Assembly (NCBI RefSeq): GCF_001718315.1
Contig: NZ_CP013363.1
Location: 1,116,001 to 1,180,000 of the forward strand
DNA: 64,000 nucleotides
Source: Burkholderia diffusa
GTDB taxonomy: Bacteria; Pseudomonadota; Gammaproteobacteria; Burkholderiales; Burkholderiaceae
Reading direction: 5' to 3'
Below are positions 34,738 to 43,799 of the stretch, in pieces (the stretch's first letter is position 1; the number at the start of each line of letters is the position of its first letter). The notes beneath the pieces are model-generated. The model saw only the letters and a list, made by a program, of their open reading frames with translations. It was not told where the DNA came from and did not search any database. Made by a program: the position numbers and the translations under genes.

Positions 34738-37034
34738 GCTATGTCGTCGCGGTGCGGGCGATGTGCGAGTTCACCGCGCGGCGCGGCGATCTCGACTTGC
34801 GCTTCACGCCCGCGCCGACCGCGCTCGAGGGGATCGCCGGCCACGGCGCGGTGACGTCGAAGCGGGGCGCGCGTTACGAAACCGAGGTCGCGCTGACCGG
34901 CACGTGGGGCACGCTCACCGTGCGCGGGCGCGCGGACGGCTACGATCCCGTCGCGAACCGGCTCGAGGAGATCAAGACCTATCGCGGCAGCCTCGACGCA
35001 ATGCCGGCCAACCATCGCGCGCTGCACTGGGCACAGGCGAAGGTCTATGCGCACTTGATGTGCGATGCGCGCGGCCTCGCGGAAATCGACGTCGCGCTCG
35101 TGTATTTCGACATCGTGTCGGAACGCGAGACCGTGCTGACGGAGACGCTCGGCGCAAGCGCGCTCGCCGAGTTCTTCGCCGAGCAGTGCGCGTGCTTCGT
35201 CGGCTGGGCAGAGCGCGAGACCGCGCATCGCGCGGCCCGCGATGCGGCGCTGCGTGCGCTGACGTTTCCGCACGGGCAATTCCGCAGCGGTCAGCGCGAG
35301 CTCGCCGTGTCCGTCTATCGCGCGGCGCGCGACGAACGGTGCCTGATGGCTCAGGCGCCGACCGGCATCGGCAAGACGCTCGGCACTGTGTTTCCGCTGC
35401 TGAAGGCATGTGGTGAGGGCGAGCTCGATCACGTATTCTTCCTGACCGCGAAGACGCCCGGCCGGGCGCTCGCGCTCGAAGCGGCGACCACGCTCGGCGC
35501 CGGCACGCCGGCGTTGCCGCTGCGCGTGCTGGAGCTCGTCGCGCGCGACAAGGCATGCGAGCATCCGGACCGCGCGTGTCACGGCGAATCGTGCCCGCTC
35601 GCGCAAGGCTTCTACGATCGGCTGCCGACGGCGCGCGACGCGGCGATCGGCGCTGGGCTGCTCGATCGCGACACCGTGCGCGAGGCGGCGCTCGCGCATG
35701 ACGTTTGTCCGTACTACCTCGCGCAGGAGCTTGCGCGCTGGTCGGACATGGTGATCGGCGATTACAACTACTACTACGACGGCAGCGCGATGCTGCATAC
35801 GCTCGCGCAGCAGAACCAATGGCGCGTCGGCGTGCTCGTCGACGAGGCGCACAACCTGCTCGATCGCGCCCGCAAGATGTACAGCGCATCGCTCGATCCG
35901 TTCGCGTTCGCGGCCGCGCGTGAGGCGGCGCCCAACGCACTGCGCAAGGCGTTCGACCGGCTCGCGCGCGCGTGGGGCGCGCTCAATCGCGCACAGACCG
36001 AACGCTATGCGGCGTACCCGGAGATTCCCGGTCCGATCGTGACGGCCGTGCAGAACCTCGTCGCGGCGACCGGCGAATACCTGACCGATGCGCCGCGTGC
36101 GAACGGCGACGCGCTGCTGCGCTTTCATTTCGAAGCGATACAGTTCGGGGTGCTCGCCGACGCATTCGACGGCGCATCGATCTTCGATGCGACGCTGTAC
36201 GGCGAGCCGCTGCCGCGCCAGTCCGGGCTCGACGGCGTCGCGCCGGCCGCGCGCCGGCGCCGCATCCAGTCGACGCTGTGCGTGCGCAACGTGATTCCGG
36301 CCGGCTTTCTCGCGTCGCGTTACGAAGCCGCGCGCGCGACCGTGCTGTTTTCCGGCACGCTGAGCCCGTTTCACTTCTATCGCGACACGCTCGGGCTGCC
36401 GGCCGATACGGGCTGGCTCGACGTCGACGGGCCGTTCCGCGCCGAGCAACTGACCGTGCGCGTCGCGAGCCACGTGTCGACCCGCTGGCGCGACCGCGAC
36501 CGTTCGCTCGAACCGATCGTCGACCTGATCGCCGCGCAATATGCGACACGGCCCGGCAACTACCTCGGTTTTCTCAGCAGCTTCGACTATCTCGGCCGCG
36601 TCGTCGCGCTGATGCAGACGCGCCACCCGGATGTGCCCGTATGGGCCCAGGCGCCCGGCATGGCCGAAAGCGAGCGCGACGCGTTTCTCGCGCGCTTCGA
36701 CGCGGGCGGGCGCGGGGTCGGCTTCGCGGTGCTGGGCGGGGCGTTTTCGGAGGGCGTGGATCTGGTCGGCGAGCGGCTGATCGGCGCATTCATCGCGACG
36801 CTCGGGCTGCCGCAGGTCAACGACGTCAACGAACAGATGCGGCGTGCGATGGATGCGCGTTTCGGCAACGGGTACGACTACATGTATCTGTACCCGGGCT
36901 TGCAGAAGGTCGTGCAGGCGGCCGGGCGCGTGATCCGTACCGAACGCGACGAGGGCGTCGTGCATCTGATCGACGATCGTTACCGGCGGCGCGAGGTGCG
37001 CGATCTGTTGCCGCGGTGGTGGCGGATCGGGTGA
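34734..37034 (+). CDS. XPD/DinG-type ATP-dependent DNA helicase
   Basis: A 766-residue superfamily 2 helicase. An N-terminal ~190-residue extension contains EEIKTYRG and resembles a PD-(D/E)xK-like fold (E-x-K), followed by motif I (QAPTGIGKT), a cysteine cluster for a 4Fe-4S (CEHPDRACHGESCP then CPYY further on), the DEAH box (LVDEAHNLL), and motifs V and VI (GGAFSEGVDLVGERL and QAAGRVIRTERDEG). XPD-type enzymes unwind DNA 5'-3' with the iron-sulfur domain. It overlaps the FAN1-like nuclease gene upstream and so is probably induced by DNA damage with it. Confidence 0.88.
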   Translation: MSYVVAVRAMCEFTARRGDLDLRFTPAPTALEGIAGHGAVTSKRGARYETEVALTGTWGTLTVRGRADGYDPVANRLEEIKTYRGSLDAMPANHRALHWAQAKVYAHLMCDARGLAEIDVALVYFDIVSERETVLTETLGASALAEFFAEQCACFVGWAERETAHRAARDAALRALTFPHGQFRSGQRELAVSVYRAARDERCLMAQAPTGIGKTLGTVFPLLKACGEGELDHVFFLTAKTPGRALALEAATTLGAGTPALPLRVLELVARDKACEHPDRACHGESCPLAQGFYDRLPTARDAAIGAGLLDRDTVREAALAHDVCPYYLAQELARWSDMVIGDYNYYYDGSAMLHTLAQQNQWRVGVLVDEAHNLLDRARKMYSASLDPFAFAAAREAAPNALRKAFDRLARAWGALNRAQTERYAAYPEIPGPIVTAVQNLVAATGEYLTDAPRANGDALLRFHFEAIQFGVLADAFDGASIFDATLYGEPLPRQSGLDGVAPAARRRRIQSTLCVRNVIPAGFLASRYEAARATVLFSGTLSPFHFYRDTLGLPADTGWLDVDGPFRAEQLTVRVASHVSTRWRDRDRSLEPIVDLIAAQYATRPGNYLGFLSSFDYLGRVVALMQTRHPDVPVWAQAPGMAESERDAFLARFDAGGRGVGFAVLGGAFSEGVDLVGERLIGAFIATLGLPQVNDVNEQMRRAMDARFGNGYDYMYLYPGLQKVVQAAGRVIRTERDEGVVHLIDDRYRRREVRDLLPRWWRIG

Positions 37035-37073
37035 CCCACCGGACGGGCGTCGTGCACCGGCTCACGTGCATCC

Positions 37074-37844
37074 CTAAAGCACGTTCAGCATCGCGAGCGC
37101 GGCTTCCTGCAAGTGCGGCAGCACGCGTCGCACGGCCGCGTCGGTCGACTCCGCGCCGATCGGCATGTTCGTGCTCAGCGCGGCGACGACTTCGCCGTGA
37201 CGGTTCTTCAATGGCACCGCGATGCCGCGCACGCCGACCTGCAATTGCTGTTCGATCACCGCGAAGCCTGCGTCGCGCGCATGATCGACCTGTTCGAGCA
37301 GACGCGCCTTGTTGGTGATCGTGTGCGGCGTGAACGGCGCGAGTTCGGTATCGTCGAGCCATGTGCGGACGGCCTCGCGATCCGGATGATGCGCGAGCAG
37401 CACGACGCCCGGCGACGTCAGCGGGGCGGGCACCCGCGCGCCGAGCACGAAGCCGGTCGTCATCACGCGCGACACGCCATTGCGGGCGATGAACACGAGT
37501 TCCCAGCCATCGAGCACGCTCACGTATGCCGATTCATTCAGCGATGCGCTCAGTTGCTGCAGATAGGGCTGTACCGTGCGCGGCAAGCGCGCGGAATCGA
37601 AGTAGGACCAGCCGACCCGCAGCACGCGCGGCGTGAGGCCGTACAGCTTGCCGTCGGTGTACACGTAGCCGAGCGATTCGAGCGTCAGCAGGTAGCGTCG
37701 CGCGGCCGTGCGCGTGAGACCGGTGCGGGCGGCGGCCTGGGTGGGCGTCATCCGCGCGTGCTGGCTGTCGAACGCTTCGAGGATCATTAGGCCTTTTTCG
37801 AGGCCGGCAATCCAGTCGCGTCGGTCGAGGTCGGGCTTTTTCAT
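37074..37844 (-). CDS. IclR-family regulator (PcaR/PobR-like)
   Basis: A 256-residue IclR family regulator: winged helix at residues ~12-80 (IAGLEKGLMILEAF, MTPTQAAARTGLTRTAARRYLLTLESLGYV) and an IclR effector domain at ~85-250 (SAYVSVLDGWELVFIARNGVSRVMT, GFAVIEQQLQVGVRGIAVPL). The close relation to protocatechuate/4-hydroxybenzoate regulators is inferred from the helix sequence and from the operator: GCGATTATCG occurs just upstream of this gene and twice more between the transporter and dioxygenase genes. It is expected to respond to an aromatic acid. Confidence 0.88.
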   Translation of the reverse strand: MKKPDLDRRDWIAGLEKGLMILEAFDSQHARMTPTQAAARTGLTRTAARRYLLTLESLGYVYTDGKLYGLTPRVLRVGWSYFDSARLPRTVQPYLQQLSASLNESAYVSVLDGWELVFIARNGVSRVMTTGFVLGARVPAPLTSPGVVLLAHHPDREAVRTWLDDTELAPFTPHTITNKARLLEQVDHARDAGFAVIEQQLQVGVRGIAVPLKNRHGEVVAALSTNMPIGAESTDAAVRRVLPHLQEAALAMLNVL

Positions 37845-37888
37845 CGTCGGTGCGCACGGGTCGGCGCGCGGTGTTCGCGCGGGAATGG

Positions 37889-37898
37889 GCGATTATCG
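37889..37898. promoter_or_regulatory. IclR half-site GCGATTATCG upstream of the IclR gene
   Basis: Lies 45 nt upstream of the start codon. Same ten bases as the two sites at 41061 and 41082. Suggests autoregulation. Confidence 0.6.
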
Positions 37899-38110
37899 CG
37901 CAGATCCGGAATCGTGCGAAAGCGATGGACGGACGTGCGATGGGTGACGAGGAGGGGGCGCGTGCCGGGCGGCGACGGTACGGTGGTTCGAACCGGAGGC
38001 CGCTGCCCTTGTTCGGCGGGAGGGCCGGCGGCTTGGCTGGCCATCCGGTGAATGCTGGGGGAGGCAGGATACGCGGCGCGGACATCGTCCACGCCGCGCC
38101 CGGATCGACG

Positions 38111-39412
38111 TTACTCGCTGCTCGTCCACTCGACGTTCGCACCGACCGAACGCAGGTTTTCGACGAAATGCGGGTGCGCGCGGCGGATCGGCAGCGCGTT
38201 CATGATTTCGGAGCGTCCTTCGATGCTGGCGGCCACCATCAGCAGCGCGATCGCGACGCGGATGATGTACGGGCTCTCGACGCGCGCCGGCGTCAATTGC
38301 AGCCCGCCGAACGTAATCAGCCGGTGCGGGTCGGACAGCAGCACATGCGCGCCGAACTTTGACAGTTCGCCGGACCAGCCGAGCGCACCGTCGTAGACCT
38401 TGTTCCAGAACATCGCGCTGCCTTCCGCGCGCACGCCGAGCGCGATGAAGATCGGCAGCAGGTCGACCGGCAGGTACGGCCAGGGCGCGGCTTCGACCTT
38501 GGTCAGGATGTTCTGCGTGAAAGGCCGCCGCACGCGCAGCGGGCCGTCGCGTTCCGCGCGCGACCAGCCATCGCGGTGCGTAACGTTTACGCCGAACTTC
38601 GCGAACGTGCGGTCGATCAGCGGAAAATGCTCCGGCGACGAGTTTCGCACCGTGATGTCGCCGCCCGTGATCGCGCCGAGCGCGAGAAACGTCGCGATTT
38701 CGTGGAAATCCTCGGCGAAGCGGAATTCGCCGCCGCCGAGCTTGGCGCCGCCCGTCACGCACAGGCGCGATGTGCCGATGCCTTCGATCGCGACGCCGAT
38801 CATCGCGAGGAACTGGCAGAACTCCTGCACGTGCGGCTCGGACGCCGCATTCATCAGCGTGGACGTGCCGCTCGCCGCCGTCGCGCACAGCGCGAAGTTC
38901 TCGGTGGTCGTCACCGATGCGTAGTCGAGCCAGTGATCATTGGCCGTCAGCGGGCCGTCGGCACGGACGATCAGCGAATCGGGCGTGCGCTGGATGTGCG
39001 CGCCGAAGCGCTCGAACACTTCGACGTGCGGATCGATTTCGCGCACGCCGAGCGTGCAGCCCTTCACGTCGTTCTCGAGGCGCGCGACGCCGAAGCGCGC
39101 GAGCAGCGGCGGAATCAGCATGATCGACGAGCGCATCGCCTCGGGCAGGCGGTGGACGGCCGGGTCGAACGTCGTGTTGCGATGGTGGAGATCGAGAATG
39201 CCGGTCGTGAAGTCGACCGACACGTCGCTGCCGAGCGTGCGGAAGATGTCGAGGATCTTGCGCACGTCGGTGATGTCAGGCACGCCGACGAGGCGCAGCG
39301 GCTGATCGGTCAACAGGGTGGCGCACAGAATCGGCAGGACGGCGTTCTTGTTCGCGGACGGCTTGATGTCCCCGCGCAGCGGAGTGCCGCCGTGGACGAT
39401 GAGATTCGACAT
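38111..39412 (-). CDS. Divergent MurA-like enolpyruvyl transferase
   Basis: A 433-residue member of the MurA/EPSP synthase family. Residues known from E. coli MurA are kept: K22-N23 in SANKNAVLPIL, C119 in the loop KGCTLGVREIDPH (Cys115 in E. coli), an Asp in WPYLPVDLLPIF (Asp305), and an Arg in IIRVAIALLM (Arg397). The overall sequence is strongly diverged from housekeeping MurA, and the gene is placed with an IclR regulator, an MHS transporter and a dioxygenase, not with cell wall genes. It is therefore a paralogue whose substrate may not be UDP-GlcNAc. The ATG at 39412 gives the normal family length. Confidence 0.75.
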   Translation of the reverse strand: MSNLIVHGGTPLRGDIKPSANKNAVLPILCATLLTDQPLRLVGVPDITDVRKILDIFRTLGSDVSVDFTTGILDLHHRNTTFDPAVHRLPEAMRSSIMLIPPLLARFGVARLENDVKGCTLGVREIDPHVEVFERFGAHIQRTPDSLIVRADGPLTANDHWLDYASVTTTENFALCATAASGTSTLMNAASEPHVQEFCQFLAMIGVAIEGIGTSRLCVTGGAKLGGGEFRFAEDFHEIATFLALGAITGGDITVRNSSPEHFPLIDRTFAKFGVNVTHRDGWSRAERDGPLRVRRPFTQNILTKVEAAPWPYLPVDLLPIFIALGVRAEGSAMFWNKVYDGALGWSGELSKFGAHVLLSDPHRLITFGGLQLTPARVESPYIIRVAIALLMVAASIEGRSEIMNALPIRRAHPHFVENLRSVGANVEWTSSE

Positions 39413-39621
39413 GATATGGGGGCGTATCGGTGACTGACGTAGGCCCATATGATGCCATTGGTCGGCGCGCGGCGTGGAATGTTCAGAAGGGAAAAAGGGC
39501 TTCTGCCCGCGGGATTGACCGTGTTTGACGTTGGGCGGGCGGGGGCCGCCTGCCCGGCCGCGGATGGCCGACAGTGCGGAAATGGCCGGCGCATGTCGCG
39601 GCCGGCCATCCGCTCATGGCC

Positions 39622-40929
39622 TCACTGCGCCGCCCGCATCCGCGCGGCGACCACCAGCGAGATCAGGCAGCCCACCGCGAGATAGCCGGCGACGAGGTGC
39701 CAGGAACCGCCTGCCACGCTGACCAGCGCCACCGCGATGAACGGCGTGAACCCGCCGCCGACCACGCTCGCGAACTGATAGCCGACGCCCGCGCCGCTGT
39801 AGCGGTATTCGGCCCCGAACAGCTCGGTGAACAGCGGCTGCTGGACGCTCACGACCATGTCGTGTGCGGCATTCGCCAGCAGGATCGAGAAGACCACGAT
39901 CCATGCGATCGAGCGCGACTCCAGCGCGACGAAGAACGGCACCGCTGACGCGAGACCGATCAGTGCGCCGATCAGGTAGATGCGACGCAGGCCGAAGCGG
40001 TCGACGAGCCATGCGAAGCACGGGATCGTCACGCAGCTCACCGCGCCGACCAGCAGGCCGATGTTCAGGAACAGGTCGCGCGACATGCCGAGATTCGACG
40101 TCGAATAGCTGAGCGCGAACGCGGTGACGATATACATCGTGAACAGCTCGGCGAGCCGCAGCGCGACGATCAGCAGGAACGCCTTCGGATGGCGCGTCAG
40201 CGCCTCCAGCACCGGCAGGCGCAGCTTTCGGTTGCCGTGCTCGACCTTCTCGACGAACTCCTGCGACTCGTCCATGCTCTTGCGGACCCACAACCCGATC
40301 AGCACCAGCACGATGCTGAACACGAACGGCAGGCGCCAGCCCCACGACTTGAACGCGGCTTCGCCCAGCGTATGGCTCAGGATCGACACGATGCCCGTCG
40401 CCAGCACGAGGCCGACGCCGTAGCCGACCTGCACGCCGCTGCTGTAGAACGCCTTCTTCTGCTTCGGCGCGCTCTCGACGGCCATCAGCGCCGCGCCGCC
40501 CCATTCGCCGCCCACCGCGAAGCCCTGGATCGCACGCATCAGCACCAGCAGCACGGGCGCCCACCAGCCGATCGTCGCGAAGCTCGGCAGCAGGCCGATC
40601 GCGACGGTCGACAGCCCCATCAGCATGACGGTCAGCACGAGCATCCGCTTGCGGCCGAGCCGGTCGCCGTAATGGCCGAACACGACGCCGCCGAGCGGGC
40701 GGAACAGGAAGCCGACGCCGAAGGTCGCGAACGCCGCAAGGGTGCCCATCGTCGGGCTGACTTTCGGAAAGAATTCGGAATTGAAGACGAGTGCGGCAAC
40801 GATCCCGTACAGCAGGAAGTCGTACCAGTCGACGACGGCGCCGACAAAGCTGCCGATCGCGGCCTTGCGGGCCTGGCTGCGCGCGCGGGCGCCGGCGGCG
40901 GCGTCGAGGGTGTCGAAGGTTGGGGTCAT
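39622..40929 (-). CDS. MHS-family MFS transporter (ShiA-like)
   Basis: A 435-residue major facilitator with 12 helices, of the metabolite:H+ symporter family. The family marks are WYDFLLYGIVAALVFNSEFFP near the start, GVVFGHYGDRLGRKRMLVLTV, GFAVGGEWGGAALM, and QQPLFTELFGAEYRYSGAGVGYQ. Members carry shikimate, proline, citrate or aromatic acids. The ATG at 40929 has CAGGAG before it. It is divergent from the HPPD-like gene and shares a promoter region with two IclR-type operators, so it probably imports the inducing aromatic compound. Confidence 0.88.
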   Translation of the reverse strand: MTPTFDTLDAAAGARARSQARKAAIGSFVGAVVDWYDFLLYGIVAALVFNSEFFPKVSPTMGTLAAFATFGVGFLFRPLGGVVFGHYGDRLGRKRMLVLTVMLMGLSTVAIGLLPSFATIGWWAPVLLVLMRAIQGFAVGGEWGGAALMAVESAPKQKKAFYSSGVQVGYGVGLVLATGIVSILSHTLGEAAFKSWGWRLPFVFSIVLVLIGLWVRKSMDESQEFVEKVEHGNRKLRLPVLEALTRHPKAFLLIVALRLAELFTMYIVTAFALSYSTSNLGMSRDLFLNIGLLVGAVSCVTIPCFAWLVDRFGLRRIYLIGALIGLASAVPFFVALESRSIAWIVVFSILLANAAHDMVVSVQQPLFTELFGAEYRYSGAGVGYQFASVVGGGFTPFIAVALVSVAGGSWHLVAGYLAVGCLISLVVAARMRAAQ

Positions 40930-41286
40930 GGCGATGTCTCCTGGCACGGCGCATCGTGGAATCGTGGCGGCGCCGCGTCCGATGCTGCATTGAAGTCGAT
41001 GGGTGAACGGAGAATAGGGCGCACGCGGCACGGCGGCAATTGGCCGATTGGTCAAAGCGCGCGATTATCGTTCAATTGCGTGCGATTATCGAACGATTCA
41101 CGGGTTTGCACTAGGCGCGCCCCTCATATCCCGTTCGGCCAGGGTGTGCCGCCGTGAACGATCTGGTTAAAATCGGGACCATCAAAACCTCGCCCGAATC
41201 GGGCGGATGTCCGGCGGTCGCATCGGCCGGGCGTGCCGCACGCGCCGGGCGTCATCCCCATCGACCGCATGCCCCCGGAGACTGGA
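40930..41286. other. Divergent promoter region of transporter and dioxygenase genes
   Basis: 357 nt with no supported gene. It holds two IclR-type operators 21 nt apart at 41059-41094 that can control both genes. Confidence 0.6.
41059..41094. promoter_or_regulatory. Two tandem IclR (PcaR/PobR-type) operators
   Basis: GCGCGATTATCGTTC (41059-41073) and GTGCGATTATCGAAC (41080-41094). GCGATTATCG is repeated with a 21-nt period (two helical turns). The second copy is, in reverse, GTTCGATAATCGCAC, the sequence I recall for PcaR/PcaU-type operators. Confidence 0.75.
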
Positions 41287-42414
41287 ATGCCCGGCAATTC
41301 CCACCCCTTGTCCAGCGATACGCCGCCCGTTGCCGATCCGGCCGCCAATCCGCTCGGGATGGCCGGGCTCGAATTCGTCGAGTTCGCGGCGCCGGTGCCG
41401 GACGCGCTCGCGCAACGCTTCGAGCAACTCGGGTTCAAGGCGATCGCGCGCCATGTCAGCAAGAACGTCACGCTGTATCGGCAAGGACAGATGCAGTTCC
41501 TGATCAATGCCGAGCCCGATTCGTTCGCCGCGCGTTATGCGGAGGAATACGGGATGGGCGTCTGCGCGATCGGATTGCGCGTGGCCAGCGCGCGCCGTGC
41601 GTTCGAGCGTGCGATCGAGCTCGGCGCGTGGGCGTTCGAGGGCGAGCGAATCGGGGTCGGCGAGCTGAAGATTCCGGCGATTCAGGGGATCGGCGATTCG
41701 CACCTCTATTTCGTCGACCGCTGGCGCGGACGGGACGGCCAGCGCGGCGGCGTCGGCGACATTTCGATCTTCGACATCGATTTCCGGCCGATCGATATCG
41801 CGACCGCGCATACCGATGTCGAGTGCGTCGGCACGGGCCTGCAGCAGGTCGACCACTTCACGCAGACGGTGGGCGCGGGGCGCATGCGGGAATGGCTCGA
41901 CTTCTATCACGACCTGCTGCACTTCCGCGAAATCCACGAAATCGACGCGCACTGGCATGTGTCGGAAGAATCGCGCGTGATGGTGTCGCCGTGCGGCGCG
42001 GTGCGGATTCCGGTCTACGAGGAAGGCACGCGGCGCACCGAACTGATGCACGCGTATCTGCCAGACCACCCGGGCGAAGGCGTCCAGCACGTTGCGCTGG
42101 CGACCGACGACATCCTGGCGAGCGTCGATGCGCTGCGCGCGAACGGCGTCGAATTCATCGAGCCGCCGGCGCGCTATTACGACGAAGTCGATGCGCGGCT
42201 GCCGGGGCACGGCGTCGATCTCGATGCGCTGCGCCGCCGCGCGGTGTTGGTCGACGGCGAGATCGGCAGCGACGGCGTGCCGCGCCTGTTCTTTCAGACC
42301 TTCGTCAAGCGCCGGCCCGGCGAGATCTTCTTCGAGATCGTGCAGCGGCAGGGGCACCACGGATTCGGGGAAGGGAACCTCGCGGCGCTCGCCCGCGCCC
42401 GCGACGCCGGTTGA
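41287..42414 (+). CDS. 4-Hydroxyphenylpyruvate dioxygenase-family protein
   Basis: A 375-residue protein of two vicinal oxygen chelate domains. The iron ligands of HPPD are visible in the second half: H190 (QQVDHFTQ), H268 (GVQHVALA) and E350 (FFEIVQR), followed by the C-terminal GHHGFGEGN element that closes the active site. HPPD turns 4-hydroxyphenylpyruvate into homogentisate. The C-terminal helix (NLAALARARDAG) is close to true HPPD. Since the gene sits under IclR-type operators next to an MHS transporter, a role in a protocatechuate/shikimate-like route is an alternative. The ATG at 41287 has CGGAGACTGGA before it. Confidence 0.85.
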   Translation: MPGNSHPLSSDTPPVADPAANPLGMAGLEFVEFAAPVPDALAQRFEQLGFKAIARHVSKNVTLYRQGQMQFLINAEPDSFAARYAEEYGMGVCAIGLRVASARRAFERAIELGAWAFEGERIGVGELKIPAIQGIGDSHLYFVDRWRGRDGQRGGVGDISIFDIDFRPIDIATAHTDVECVGTGLQQVDHFTQTVGAGRMREWLDFYHDLLHFREIHEIDAHWHVSEESRVMVSPCGAVRIPVYEEGTRRTELMHAYLPDHPGEGVQHVALATDDILASVDALRANGVEFIEPPARYYDEVDARLPGHGVDLDALRRRAVLVDGEIGSDGVPRLFFQTFVKRRPGEIFFEIVQRQGHHGFGEGNLAALARARDAG

Positions 42415-42459
42415 GCGGCAGATGCACGAGCGCGACAGCGGAGTTCGCCCCGCGTAACC

Positions 42460-43695
42460 TCACGCGCCCGCAGCCGGCACGCGGTTTGGCGCCGGGTCGT
42501 TTGGCGTTTTGAGCACGCAGGCGGTACCGCCCGGCGTATACATCGACACGACGCAGCGATTGCATGACGTGCAGCCCGACTGCGCAAGCCGGCCGTCGCG
42601 CAGCCCGTTCACGAAATCCGGCTCGAACACGAGCGCGCGGGCGAGCGCCACCGCGTCGAATCCTTCGCGCATCGCCAACGCGACGTTTTCACGGGAGCGC
42701 ACGCCGCCGAGATACGCGAGCGGTATCCGGACGGCCGCTCGCACCTGCTTCGAATGCTCGAGGAAATACATTTCCCGAAACGCACCCATCTTCGGCTCGG
42801 TGAGCTTCTGCAGCGCCATCGCGGCGCGCACGATCGCGTTGTCGGCGTTCGCGCGCGCATCGCCGGGCAGCGGGCTGCCAAACAGCTGCCACACCGACTC
42901 GACGTTCATCCCGCCACTCAGCACCAGCAGGTGCGCGCCCTCGGCTTCGAGCCGCCGCGCGATTTCGCACGCGTCGTCGGCGGTTCCGCCGCCGCGCACG
43001 CCTTCGGTCACGCCGATCTTGCAGATCACGGCGAGATCGCGGCCGACCGCGTCGAGCACGCGGCCCAGCACCTCGGCGGGAAATGTCGCGCGGCGCGCCG
43101 CATCGCCGCCGTACGCGTCGCGACGGCGGTTGTACAGCGGCGACAGGAACTGGCTCAGCAGATAACCGTGCCCCATGTGGATCTCGACCGCGTCGAAGCC
43201 CGCGTCGCGCGCATGCCGCGCCGCCCGTGCGAATTCGTCGGCGATCACGGTCATCTGGTTGCGCGTCATCGCCTGCTTCAGGAAACGGCCGCTCATCACG
43301 CCGACCTTGTTGAAGCCGCCCGACGCGCTCAACGGCCGTTTCGTCGACAGCGACGGCAGGAACGTGAAGCAGCCGCCATGCGTGATCTGCGCGGACGCCG
43401 CCGCACCGTGGCGATGGACCGCGTCGGTCAGCGCGCGGAATTGACGGACCGTCTGCGCATCGAGACGCGCCTGGTCGACGAACGTGCGGCCGTCGTCGCT
43501 GACCGCGCAGTACGCGACGGTCGTCAGCGCGGCGCCGCCCGCGGCGATGCGCTCATGAAACCCGACGAGCGCGCGCGACGGCACGCCGTTCGGCGTCATC
43601 CCTTCGTTGGTCGCGGATTTGATCAGGCGGTTGCGCAGCGTCAGCGGACCGATCTGCAGCGGGCTGAATGCGGTATCGAGCGTAGCGGGTTCCAT
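42460..43695 (-). CDS. NADH:flavin oxidoreductase, Old Yellow Enzyme family with Fe-S type cysteines
   Basis: A 411-residue FMN-binding TIM barrel protein. Family marks: LRNRLIKSATNEGMTPNGVPS, GFDAVEIHMGHGYLLSQFLSPLYNRR and VALARALVFEPDFVNGL. The C-terminal CTSCNRCVVSMYTPGGTAC is like the iron-sulfur cysteine motif of 2,4-dienoyl-CoA reductase-type enzymes, but the FAD/NAD domain of those enzymes is absent, so electrons must come from a partner or directly from NAD(P)H. It converges on the HPPD-like gene with a 45-nt gap. Substrate unknown. Confidence 0.85.
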   Translation of the reverse strand: MEPATLDTAFSPLQIGPLTLRNRLIKSATNEGMTPNGVPSRALVGFHERIAAGGAALTTVAYCAVSDDGRTFVDQARLDAQTVRQFRALTDAVHRHGAAASAQITHGGCFTFLPSLSTKRPLSASGGFNKVGVMSGRFLKQAMTRNQMTVIADEFARAARHARDAGFDAVEIHMGHGYLLSQFLSPLYNRRRDAYGGDAARRATFPAEVLGRVLDAVGRDLAVICKIGVTEGVRGGGTADDACEIARRLEAEGAHLLVLSGGMNVESVWQLFGSPLPGDARANADNAIVRAAMALQKLTEPKMGAFREMYFLEHSKQVRAAVRIPLAYLGGVRSRENVALAMREGFDAVALARALVFEPDFVNGLRDGRLAQSGCTSCNRCVVSMYTPGGTACVLKTPNDPAPNRVPAAGA

Positions 43696-43799
43696 GTCGG
43701 GCGGGCGTCGGGAATGGGCACGGCGACCATTGTGCTGAGTCGGTGCGGGGCTGCATCGTCCACGTGGATGACCCGCCGCCGGGGCCGCGCCCGCACCGC

